Part shown: piece by piece, positions 1 to 6,231 of the stretch
How positions within the stretch are numbered: the stretch's first letter is position 1
Layout: the number at the start of each line of letters is the position of its first letter
NCBI GenBank assembly: GCA_002505495.1
Contig: DAVI01000093.1
Location: forward strand, 9,412 to 19,268
Direction of reading: 5' to 3'
Length of the DNA: 9,857 nucleotides
DNA from: Euryarchaeota archaeon UBA59
Lineage (GTDB): Archaea > Thermoplasmatota > Poseidoniia > Poseidoniales > Thalassarchaeaceae
Position numbers and translations under genes: made by a program
Notes under the pieces: generated by a model
Seen by the model: the letters and a program-made list of their open reading frames with translations, nothing else
What the model was told of the DNA's origin: nothing
Databases searched by the model: none

Positions 1-1
1 G

Positions 2-355
2 CGTCATGATGGAGTGGTCCCCGAATCCTTCGACGGACTCGAGGAGCTGGCTGGCGTCGGCCACAAGACCGCCTCGGTGGTGATGGTGCAGGCGTTCGGA
101 GTTCCCGCATTCCCTGTCGACACCCACATCCACAGGCTCGCAACCCGTTGGGGGCTTAGCAGCGGGAAGAACGTCGTACAGACCGAGAAGGACCTGAAAC
201 GGCTCTTCCCCGAGGAGGAGTGGGCGAGGCGTCACCTGCAGATCATCTTCTTCGGCAGAGAACACTGTCCAGCCCGCCATCACGACATGGAATCGTGTCC
301 AATCTGCTCATTCGCGGCAAGTTCCGCCCGCAAGAGAGCCGAGCGTCAGCGTTAG
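2..355 (+). CDS. nth: Endonuclease III (DNA glycosylase/AP lyase), 3' part only
   Basis: C-terminal part of endonuclease III, the base-excision-repair enzyme that removes oxidised pyrimidines and cuts the abasic site. The reading frame is open from the window edge, so the 5' half is missing; the GTG at 14 is internal. The helix-hairpin-helix is clear (LEELAGVGHKTASVV), with the catalytic lysine at codon 65-67, followed by PVDTHIHRL with the catalytic aspartate at codon 119-121. These match Lys120 and Asp138 of the E. coli enzyme. The C-terminal iron-sulfur region is unusual. Cysteines lie at codons 266, 296 and 305, giving C-X9-C-X2-C, whereas E. coli has C-X6-C-X2-C-X5-C. No fourth cysteine follows; the protein ends in a basic tail rich in Arg and Ser. 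The peroxiredoxin gene starts 24 bases downstream on the same strand. Family assignment is secure; the cluster state is uncertain. Confidence 0.93.
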   Translation, partial: RHDGVVPESFDGLEELAGVGHKTASVVMVQAFGVPAFPVDTHIHRLATRWGLSSGKNVVQTEKDLKRLFPEEEWARRHLQIIFFGREHCPARHHDMESCPICSFAASSARKRAERQR

Positions 356-379
356 AGGTAACAGCCATCCCGACCCACC

Positions 380-853
380 ATGGCAAAGCACCTGAGCGTG
401 GGCGACAAGGCCCCGGAGTTTGAGGCGACGCTGACCGACGGCACGGTAGTGACACTGGCAGAAATGTTGCAGGAGAGCGGCGTCATCCTCTACTTCTACC
501 CGAAGGACAGCACCCCGGGATGTACAACTCAAGCGTGCGATTTTCGCGACAACTTCGGAGTTGTGAAGGCATCCGGCTGGCGAGTCATCGGCATCTCAAA
601 GGACTCCGCAAAGAGCCATCAGAAATTCATCGGCAAGCATCAACTCCCCTTCGATCTCATCGTTGACGAGGAGAGGGAACTGAACGAACTCTACGGCACC
701 TGGGCTGAGAAGAAACTCTACGGCCGAACCTTCCTAGGCTCACTCCGCTCCACCTTCGCAGTCTCACAAGACGGAAACCTCGCATGGGCGAAATACAATG
801 TCAAGGCGACGGGGCATGTCGAACGGCTAATGAGAGACCTCGGTATCGAGTGA
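380..853 (+). CDS. bcp: Peroxiredoxin, PrxQ/Bcp type (thiol peroxidase)
   Basis: A 157-residue cytoplasmic thiol peroxidase that reduces hydrogen peroxide and organic hydroperoxides, normally recycled by thioredoxin. The full-length thioredoxin fold is present. GDKAPEF (residues 8-14) opens the domain, and YPKDSTPGCTTQACDFRD carries the peroxidatic Cys48 and a candidate resolving Cys53 five residues later, the spacing typical of PrxQ/Bcp. The conserved active-site arginine is Arg123 (SLRSTF). The length is normal for the family and nothing looks broken. The ATG at 380 gives the standard N-terminus. No Shine-Dalgarno lies at normal distance: a GAGGT at 355-359 is about 20 bases upstream, so translation may be coupled or the RNA locally leaderless. 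The gene sits between endonuclease III and an acetyltransferase gene whose start is only 4 bases after this stop, suggesting co-transcription. Confidence 0.95.
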   Translation: MAKHLSVGDKAPEFEATLTDGTVVTLAEMLQESGVILYFYPKDSTPGCTTQACDFRDNFGVVKASGWRVIGISKDSAKSHQKFIGKHQLPFDLIVDEERELNELYGTWAEKKLYGRTFLGSLRSTFAVSQDGNLAWAKYNVKATGHVERLMRDLGIE

Positions 854-857
854 TTGC

Positions 858-1346
858 ATGTCCGACGACAGTGAGTTGGCTGGCATCCGCCACGACCTCG
901 GAAATGGCTCAGTCGCGTGGCGTCCCTGCCATGTCGGAAAAGACGCTGTCATCGGTGCTGACTGCTCCGTCGGGGCGCTCGCGCATGTGGGAAGTGAGGC
1001 GGTGTTGGGAGACCGCGTGAGAGTCCAAGGCGGTGCCTATGTGGCTAGCATCTGCCTCCTAGAGGACGATGTATTCATCGGGCCAAACGCAACGCTGCTC
1101 AACGACCGGCATCCACCCAGCCGTGACCGAGGAAAGTGGCTCCCAGTGACTGTGCGAGCAGGTGCGGTGATTGGTGGCGGAGCGACTGTCCTACCCGGCG
1201 TGACCGTCGGTGAGCGGGCGGTGGTGGCAGCTGGCGCGGTGGCCACGAAGGACATCCCGAAAGAGGAGGTCTGGGGCGGAATCCCAGCACGGTTCATCAT
1301 GAGCCGTGACGACTATGAGGCGAACAGAACCGAGGGGGACCTGTGA
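858..1346 (+). CDS. Hexapeptide-repeat (left-handed beta-helix) acetyltransferase, WbpD/WlbB-like
   Basis: A 162-residue acyltransferase built almost wholly of hexapeptide repeats, the fold that trimerises and moves an acetyl group from acetyl-CoA to a sugar amine or similar acceptor. Repeats run from about residue 22 to 135, including VIGADC, HVGSEAVLGDRV, DDVFIGPNATL and GATVLPGVTVGERAVVAAGAVATKDIP, and the protein closes with the characteristic GGIPARFI (140-147). The order VQGGAYVAS, LLEDDVFIGPNA, then an LNDRHPPS loop resembles the UDP-2-acetamido-3-amino-2,3-dideoxyglucuronate N-acetyltransferases of surface-polysaccharide pathways (WbpD, WlbB), so a role in nucleotide-sugar synthesis for surface glycans is a reasonable inference. 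The acceptor cannot be read from sequence, and no other sugar gene lies nearby. The ATG at 858 follows the peroxiredoxin stop by 4 bases and has no obvious Shine-Dalgarno. Confidence 0.85.
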   Translation: MSDDSELAGIRHDLGNGSVAWRPCHVGKDAVIGADCSVGALAHVGSEAVLGDRVRVQGGAYVASICLLEDDVFIGPNATLLNDRHPPSRDRGKWLPVTVRAGAVIGGGATVLPGVTVGERAVVAAGAVATKDIPKEEVWGGIPARFIMSRDDYEANRTEGDL

Positions 1347-1355
1347 GGCTGAGCG

Positions 1356-1361
1356 AGGTGA
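1356..1361 (+). promoter_or_regulatory. Shine-Dalgarno site setting the GTG start at 1369
   Basis: AGGTGA lies 7 bases before the GTG at 1369. It is the best ribosome binding site in the left half of the window. It argues for the shorter protein and against the in-frame GTG at 1306, which would run 41 bases into the acetyltransferase gene. Confidence 0.6.
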
Positions 1362-1368
1362 ATGGAAA

Positions 1369-2205
1369 GTGACTCCCGAACAATCCAAGTCTGCTGTCAA
1401 GGACTTCCTGCGCCGTTGCGTCTCATACGCCGACTCCTCAATCGAGCGAAAGGTCTCGAGGGGAGAGGACGAGAAAGAGGTCGCCCGCTGGCGCGCCTAT
1501 CGTGAATTCACTGCATATTCAATCTCCGAAATCGATGGTGGAGAACTCGATTCCTGGTTTGACTCTGAGGCGACTGGGCGCCCGACGAGAGAATCTGTAG
1601 GTGACTCGCCATCCGAAATCCCCCCGTCGCCTGACTGGCTCTCCGCGCTGGTCGCACCAAGACCTGTTGCCCTCCTCTCAACCCGATCCGAATCCGGCAT
1701 CCACAACCTCTGCCCGGTGACCTCCCACTCGGTGCTGGCTAACTCCCCGCCCCTCATCGGAGTCAGCCTCTCAGTGAATCTCGAAGGGAGAGAGAGAGAC
1801 AGTCTGAACAACCTCCGAAGTGGAAGTCCAGCATCCCTCATCGTCTTGCCAGCCAACTGGGACTCCGCACAAGTCATCGACAAGGCAGCGCGCAGCCTAC
1901 CTCCCGAAGAGAGTGAATGGGGTCTGATTGAGGATGAGCCGGTGGTTCAGGGAGAAAATCCCGCCTTCCACCCCGCCGCCGTTGCCGTCATCGAATGTCA
2001 TCTTGCCGAGCTCCACTCATTGCCCGAAGGGAGCGTAGCCACACTCGCCATCCTCGCTGTTGACCGATTACTCATCCCAGAGGCAATGTCGGATGAATCG
2101 CCGGACTTGGAGAGGATTGGGCCTCTACTCTCACAATTCGGCATGAGCAGACTTACCCCCGGGCCGAGTAGCTCCGAATGGTCGTACACAATCGAATTGG
2201 ACTGA
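1369..2205 (+). CDS. Flavin reductase-like (FMN-binding split barrel) protein with N-terminal extension
   Basis: A 278-residue protein from the preferred GTG start; an in-frame GTG at 1306 would add 21 residues. From about residue 90 to 250 it resembles the flavin reductase-like split barrel, which binds FMN or FAD and is found in flavin reductases and related oxidoreductases. The best evidence is LVAPRPVALLSTRSESG (94-110), followed by an N-x-CPVTSHSVLANSPPLIGVSLS stretch, the family's usual pattern of strand, turn and strand with a PP before the next strand. A long turn in VDRLL and a WSY strand near the end fit the barrel's closing strands. Residues 1-65 are an extra charged, probably helical segment (many Glu, Arg and Lys, with a WRAYREF core) that is not part of the barrel, and residues 66-88 are a polar linker. 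Substrate and electron donor are unknown. It is the last gene of the + strand group and faces the SepF-like gene tail to tail. Confidence 0.75.
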   Translation: MTPEQSKSAVKDFLRRCVSYADSSIERKVSRGEDEKEVARWRAYREFTAYSISEIDGGELDSWFDSEATGRPTRESVGDSPSEIPPSPDWLSALVAPRPVALLSTRSESGIHNLCPVTSHSVLANSPPLIGVSLSVNLEGRERDSLNNLRSGSPASLIVLPANWDSAQVIDKAARSLPPEESEWGLIEDEPVVQGENPAFHPAAVAVIECHLAELHSLPEGSVATLAILAVDRLLIPEAMSDESPDLERIGPLLSQFGMSRLTPGPSSSEWSYTIELD

Positions 2206-2226
2206 TTGTGTCCCAACGGAATTGGG
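2186..2226. terminator. Two overlapping stem-loops between convergent genes
   Basis: Two inverted repeats lie where the + strand genes and the - strand genes meet. The first pairs 2186-2193 with 2204-2211 (ACACAATC with GATTGTGT, 8 perfect pairs, 10-base loop) and includes the stop codon of the flavin reductase-like gene. The second pairs 2211-2216 with 2222-2227 approximately (CCCAA with TTGGG core, 5-base loop). They share base 2211, so both cannot form fully at once. Neither is followed by a strong T-run on either strand, and archaeal termination depends mainly on T-runs, so a role as a bidirectional terminator or RNA 3'-end protector is only inferred. Confidence 0.33.
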
Positions 2227-2235
2227 GGAATCGCC

Positions 2236-2736
2236 TCATTCCTCGTGAACGCCGAGGTGGTGTGAGGTCGTATCGACGATTGAACCGGCTCCGGGCAGGA
2301 GCAGCAGGGTGTCCTCTTCATCGAGAGAGAAGACCGGCGCACCCAACCTCTCTGCCATGCCACCCAACTCTCGACGGCAGGCGTCTTGCTGCGCATCCAT
2401 GTGCTTCAGTTCCCGAAGGTCGATCACCACGATGTCTCCGCCAATCAACCGCTGGCCAATGCCGTAGGTCGGCATTCGATGGAGTTCATCCGGAGTCACA
2501 TAACGAATCGCACGCCGGGGTGCTGCCATCCTCCGTCGATTCCACTCCTGCCATCTCGCCTCGCCGAGGTCGTGGAACTTCTGCTCGGCCAGAACTTGGA
2601 CAGCGGTTTTTCGGACCTCGGGAAGAGGTTCGTCCACCTCTTCGGAGCCACCCTCATCGGTCGGATCAGGCAAACCGAAAAATGAGTATATGTTGGACAA
2701 GGGGCCACACTCCGGGTTCGCCTCGCCAATCGCCAC
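2236..2736 (-). CDS. sepF: SepF-like cell-division protein (probable FtsZ membrane anchor)
   Basis: A 166-residue protein from the GTG at 2736, or 154 residues from a TTG at 2700. The C-terminal part (about 77-155) fits the SepF fold: a polar approach segment (RYVTPDELHRMPTYG), GGDIVVIDLRELKHMD as the first core strand, a helix with RRELGGMAERLGA, then VFSLDEEDTLLLLPG as the closing strands. This matches the SepF pattern of 'DIVVxDL', helix, then 'LDEEDTLLLxP'. In archaea that keep FtsZ, SepF binds FtsZ and tethers it to the membrane through a short N-terminal amphipathic sequence. Starting at TTG 2700 would give MSNIYSFFGLPD, a plausible membrane-targeting sequence right at the N-terminus, preceded by GGAG at good distance. 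The middle (30-75) is charged linker. It lies 64 bases downstream of the second giant surface-protein gene on the same strand. No FtsZ is in the window. Assignment rests on pattern only. Confidence 0.6.
   Translation of the reverse strand: MAIGEANPECGPLSNIYSFFGLPDPTDEGGSEEVDEPLPEVRKTAVQVLAEQKFHDLGEARWQEWNRRRMAAPRRAIRYVTPDELHRMPTYGIGQRLIGGDIVVIDLRELKHMDAQQDACRRELGGMAERLGAPVFSLDEEDTLLLLPGAGSIVDTTSHHLGVHEE
2710..2713 (-). promoter_or_regulatory. Possible ribosome binding site for an alternative TTG start of the SepF-like gene
   Basis: On the - strand GGAG stands 9 bases before TTG at 2700-2698. No comparable site precedes the GTG at 2736. Together with the amphipathic-looking SNIYSFFG that would follow, this makes the shorter SepF-like protein a serious alternative. 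Confidence 0.35.
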
Positions 2737-2800
2737 TCTTCAGCCTACTGCATGGAGAGAGAGAGTATGGTGCGGTTTCCGCTCTGACGACGGAACGCCA

Positions 2801-5800
2801 CTACTCCTCTTCGTTGTCTGAACTGTCGCTCTCAGCGCCGTCGTCGACCGCCGTCCCGCCGCCATCATCGGCGAGGTCGTCATCGGAAACACCCTCGGTG
2901 TCAACTTCCTCGAACGCCTCATCGACCCACGCCTCGCCTTCTTCGCCCTTCCGCAGAACCGTGGTAGCGCCTAGAACAGCAGCCCCCAAGACAATCAACC
3001 CGATGACAATCAGCAGGTTGCTGATGCCGGCCGTGGTCCCAAGCATCCCCAAGAGGACTTTTTCTCCAGGTTGAACTACGATTTCAATCTCGACTGAAGA
3101 GGTGTAGCCCTCGTCACTGACCGTGAGCCTGACGATCTTGGTGCCGGGAGTGTCGTAGGTGTGCCTGAGCGGGTTGAATCCGCTGGTCAGATGGTCGGCG
3201 TCGTTTCTCGCATCCCCGTCGCCATCGCTATCAACCGCGGTATCAACATCCCAGGTGTAGAGCAGAAGAGCCATGTCCGACTCTGTGTCTGTGGTTCCGT
3301 TCGACCATATCACCAATTCCTCGCCGACCCTGAGAGTCGTCACCTCGGGAACCATCTTCGCCTTCGGCCTCAGATTCACCACCGTCACGCTGACCAACGC
3401 TTCCGCAAACGCACCATCGTCGTCGGTGACATGGAATCGAATCGCGTATTCCCCCGCAGCGGGCCATGAGTGAGCGAGATGTACACCCGTGTAGTCACAG
3501 TCGTTCACCTCGTTTTGGTCGTCATCAGCGTCGTTTGTCAGGTCGATGTCCCAACAGACGCGCAGCGTCTCGAAATCTGATTCCGTGTCGGAATAGCTTC
3601 CCGTCATCTCTAGGATTCGGTCTTCGCCAACTGGCAGCAGTGCCCCGAACTGTTCGACCGTCGGTGGAATGTTGTTGACCTGTACGAAGCCGACAGTGAG
3701 ACCTGCGGTGGCGCCATTGTCGTCAATCACCTCCAACTCGATTCGGTGATTTCCGCTCTGCGTCCAGATAACGTCTATCTCTGAATCTACACCTGTAGTC
3801 AGCACCGTTCGCGTCGGCTCTCCTGATGCATCTGGGCTCCAATGCCAGTTCAGTGAACTCTGGTCGTTGAGAGTGTCAATCGCCTCTCCGAACAGCGTCA
3901 CCTCCTGGTCTTCGTCGACCTCCCAAGTCGCTGGCGCCGGCTCGTCATTCGCCGCACTCCCTCCCTCCATTCGAATCACGACGGCGCGTGGCGGGATGTT
4001 CGTGATGTCGACAGTGTAGCTAGCGATGATCTGCTCGTTGTCATCATCAGTCGCTGAAAGCTGCATCACAAAGTCACCCTCCTCCATCGGAGTGACCGTG
4101 CATTCCATCGTGATGGGACCCTCCTCGCAGGTGTAGGTCACACCGTCAGAACGGGTCGGAGGCAACCAGTGGAAGATGATGGGCGCGGAACTGTCGAGGG
4201 TGTCATCATCATCGCTGTCATAGGCGTCGAAGTGAACTGTCTGCTCCGCCTCAATCGTGCTGACCGACGCGGCGATGTTCACCCACGGTAATCGATTGAG
4301 GATTTCGATAGTCATCGAAGTCGAGTCGACATCGTTCTCCTCATCAGAAACGGTGAGTTCGATGGAAAACACTCCGTTGTCAGTCCAGTTCAACTCGAGT
4401 TGACAGTCTGCCGCCTGGAAGGTGTCGAAGTCACCGTAGGTCACCTCGACCACAAAGGTGCAGTGAACGCTTCCGCCGTCTGCATCACCGCTCCCCGTCG
4501 CATCGATTGTGAAGTTCGTCAGCGTGGGCGTGGGAGGTATGGCAGCCAAGGAGGCGGTGGGAATGCGGCCGATGTAGAGGTCGAAGGTCGCCATGTCGTT
4601 CGATTGGTTCACATCATCGTTCTCCATCAAGTCGTCAGGGTCCACCTCGAAGGAGAAGGAAATCCAGCCCGAAGCCTGCTCCAAGGGGACAGCCCATGTA
4701 AACTGCAACACGTCAGAACCGACCGGTGGAAGAGCCTCGATGTATCCTCTCTGTGTGGAACCATCCGGTGCCACCATCTCCAACTCGCTTGCCTGACCTC
4801 CAATGGTCCCCTTGTTCTCCACTGGTATCGTGAATTGCAACTCGTCGCCTGGTATTGCGTTGAAGCCGTAGACGGGGTTCAGAGTGAGAGTCTCATTTCC
4901 GCGCAGCCGGTCGACAGAGATTCCACCCGGTCTCGGCCGATAGTCCAAGGTCACCAACTCATCATCGAGAGTAAGCGTATCCACTCCAAAATACTCCTCG
5001 ACCGGATCCCATGCGACGATGCCATGGCTGGCGTAGTCGTGGTTTGAGGGGGTTGAGTCGAGTGGGTCGCTAGTGTTCAGGAGAACAAAGGCGCTGCCAT
5101 TAGCGGCGGTCGTTTTGGTGATCCACTCGTCGTTGTACTCGTACCTCAGAATGAATGTCTGGTCGGCGATCGGCGTGCCATTGTCGTCGGTGACATTCAC
5201 CCAGACACCAAGAGGCATGTTGAGCGCCCAAGTCGGGTATTCGAGATTGACTTCAAAGTGCTTTGCCGAAGCCGCTGGCTCGAAGTCCTTCAGATAGAAG
5301 TCGACATACATTCCCAGGGCATTTTCGAAGTGACGCCAAGCGTCGTTCTTGGCACTCGGGCACCACCAGCGGAACGACTCCACGCTGCCGTTCTCATCGA
5401 AGGCGGTCACGTTGTAGGAGCTTTCACAGCCTGTATACTCGACCACCGGGTCGCCCACGCTCATCACCTGGTGTGTCGTCTCAAAGGACAGGGTCTCGTC
5501 TTCTGGAATGGTGAAGAAGTTGGAACCACCCTGCCACCAATTCACATCGAGGAAGTCATTGCTCCACTCTTCGCCCACGTTCAGCGGAAAATCGTAGTCC
5601 TCGCGAGGTTCGTAGAAGGAATCGGTGACCGTGACTTCCGCTACGTCGATGTATTGAGAGGGGTTGATCCAGAACTTTACGTGCATGTACACCTCATTCC
5701 TGATGGTCGCAAGGTCACCCGCTCGAATGATGTCCGAGGAGGAATAGTCGACCGTGATGTCACCGAGAGTGCCGCTCAGCGTAATGTTCAGACCGACGAA

Positions 5801-6193
5801 CTGTCCTTCCGATTTCACCAGGTAGGCAACCGAACTGTGGTTGTCCACTGTCCATGTGGTCAAGTCATCCACCCACATGTCCAACTCACCCAAGAGCGCC
5901 TCAGCGTCGGTCTCCACCCCGGAGTTGGAAATCATCTCGGCGACATCGAAGACGCCGGCGTAGGTCCAACGGTCGCCTTTGTGAAGGACGGGCACATCGA
6001 CATCGGCGTCAGACAATCGAGGACCCGCAAACTGCTCGTCTTCCAAGTTCTGTGGGGGAGCCTTGTCCGGTTCACCCAATGCGAGCACACCGATACTGCC
6101 GAACAGCAGCAAGAGCACTAGAACAAGCGAGGAGAACATTCGGTGGTTGGCGGGTTGGCTGCCCATGTAATGGGCAGGCTGCTTGGGATTCAT
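2801..6193 (-). CDS. Large surface protein with CARDB-like and five PKD-like domains, acidic cytoplasmic tail
   Basis: A 1,130-residue type I membrane protein from the ATG at 6193; a TTG at 6235 in the same frame would overlap the previous stop and add 14 residues. Layout: signal segment (hydrophobic 20-39), unrecognised N-terminal region about 66-315, Ig-like segment about 315-420 with a VNVTDDNGTP turn, CARDB-like domain about 445-542 (ending FEVDPDDLMENDDVNQSND), five PKD-like domains at about 545-635, 636-734, 735-844, 844-942 and 943-1041, one transmembrane helix about 1055-1080, then a basic stop and a 49-residue Asp/Glu-rich tail. PKD evidence is the recurring 'G-x-(F/Y)-x-(I/M)-x-L-x-V-x-D-(D/E)' strand. 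Likely disulfides are 256/278, 578/597, 689/698 and 880/899. About 13 N-X-S/T sequons suggest glycosylation. Role probably adhesion or envelope structure; no catalytic motif is seen. It is a paralogue of the gene immediately upstream. Confidence 0.88.
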   Translation of the reverse strand: MNPKQPAHYMGSQPANHRMFSSLVLVLLLLFGSIGVLALGEPDKAPPQNLEDEQFAGPRLSDADVDVPVLHKGDRWTYAGVFDVAEMISNSGVETDAEALLGELDMWVDDLTTWTVDNHSSVAYLVKSEGQFVGLNITLSGTLGDITVDYSSSDIIRAGDLATIRNEVYMHVKFWINPSQYIDVAEVTVTDSFYEPREDYDFPLNVGEEWSNDFLDVNWWQGGSNFFTIPEDETLSFETTHQVMSVGDPVVEYTGCESSYNVTAFDENGSVESFRWWCPSAKNDAWRHFENALGMYVDFYLKDFEPAASAKHFEVNLEYPTWALNMPLGVWVNVTDDNGTPIADQTFILRYEYNDEWITKTTAANGSAFVLLNTSDPLDSTPSNHDYASHGIVAWDPVEEYFGVDTLTLDDELVTLDYRPRPGGISVDRLRGNETLTLNPVYGFNAIPGDELQFTIPVENKGTIGGQASELEMVAPDGSTQRGYIEALPPVGSDVLQFTWAVPLEQASGWISFSFEVDPDDLMENDDVNQSNDMATFDLYIGRIPTASLAAIPPTPTLTNFTIDATGSGDADGGSVHCTFVVEVTYGDFDTFQAADCQLELNWTDNGVFSIELTVSDEENDVDSTSMTIEILNRLPWVNIAASVSTIEAEQTVHFDAYDSDDDDTLDSSAPIIFHWLPPTRSDGVTYTCEEGPITMECTVTPMEEGDFVMQLSATDDDNEQIIASYTVDITNIPPRAVVIRMEGGSAANDEPAPATWEVDEDQEVTLFGEAIDTLNDQSSLNWHWSPDASGEPTRTVLTTGVDSEIDVIWTQSGNHRIELEVIDDNGATAGLTVGFVQVNNIPPTVEQFGALLPVGEDRILEMTGSYSDTESDFETLRVCWDIDLTNDADDDQNEVNDCDYTGVHLAHSWPAAGEYAIRFHVTDDDGAFAEALVSVTVVNLRPKAKMVPEVTTLRVGEELVIWSNGTTDTESDMALLLYTWDVDTAVDSDGDGDARNDADHLTSGFNPLRHTYDTPGTKIVRLTVSDEGYTSSVEIEIVVQPGEKVLLGMLGTTAGISNLLIVIGLIVLGAAVLGATTVLRKGEEGEAWVDEAFEEVDTEGVSDDDLADDGGGTAVDDGAESDSSDNEEE

Positions 6194-6199
6194 CAACCA

Positions 6200-6205
6200 T
6201 CCCCT
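6200..6205 (-). promoter_or_regulatory. Possible ribosome binding site for the ATG at 6193
   Basis: AGGGGA on the - strand, 6 bases before the ATG at 6193. It supports this start over the TTG at 6235, which overlaps the upstream stop as TTGA. Both starts keep the signal peptide, so the mature protein is unaffected. Confidence 0.35.
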
Positions 6206-6231
6206 ATGGATTAGAGCGATTTCTAACTGGT

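Noticed and set aside
1306..1368. Upstream GTG start for the flavin reductase-like gene
   Set aside because: It overlaps the acetyltransferase gene by 41 bases and lacks a ribosome binding site, whereas the GTG at 1369 has AGGTGA at ideal spacing.
2755..2765. GA dinucleotide run before the SepF-like gene
   Set aside because: Only about five and a half units. A similar run occurs inside the flavin reductase-like gene near 1788, so it is probably compositional.
2777..2795. Possible terminator hairpin after the second surface protein (TTCCG with CGGAA)
   Set aside because: Only 5 pairs with a 9-base loop and no T-run; too weak to claim.
2178..3074. Long + strand open frame of 298 codons
   Set aside because: It lies opposite the SepF-like gene and the end of a PKD protein, and its translation is rich in Arg, Ser and Pro with no recognisable domain: the usual antisense shadow in high-GC sequence.
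4400..5047. + strand open frame of 215 codons, and a similar one at 7571-8227
   Set aside because: Both are antisense to PKD/CARDB coding sequence and resemble no protein family. They arise from codon bias of the real genes.
5258..6121. + strand open frame of 287 codons
   Set aside because: Antisense to the conserved N-terminal region of the second surface protein. The aligned paralogue supports the - strand frame as the coding one.
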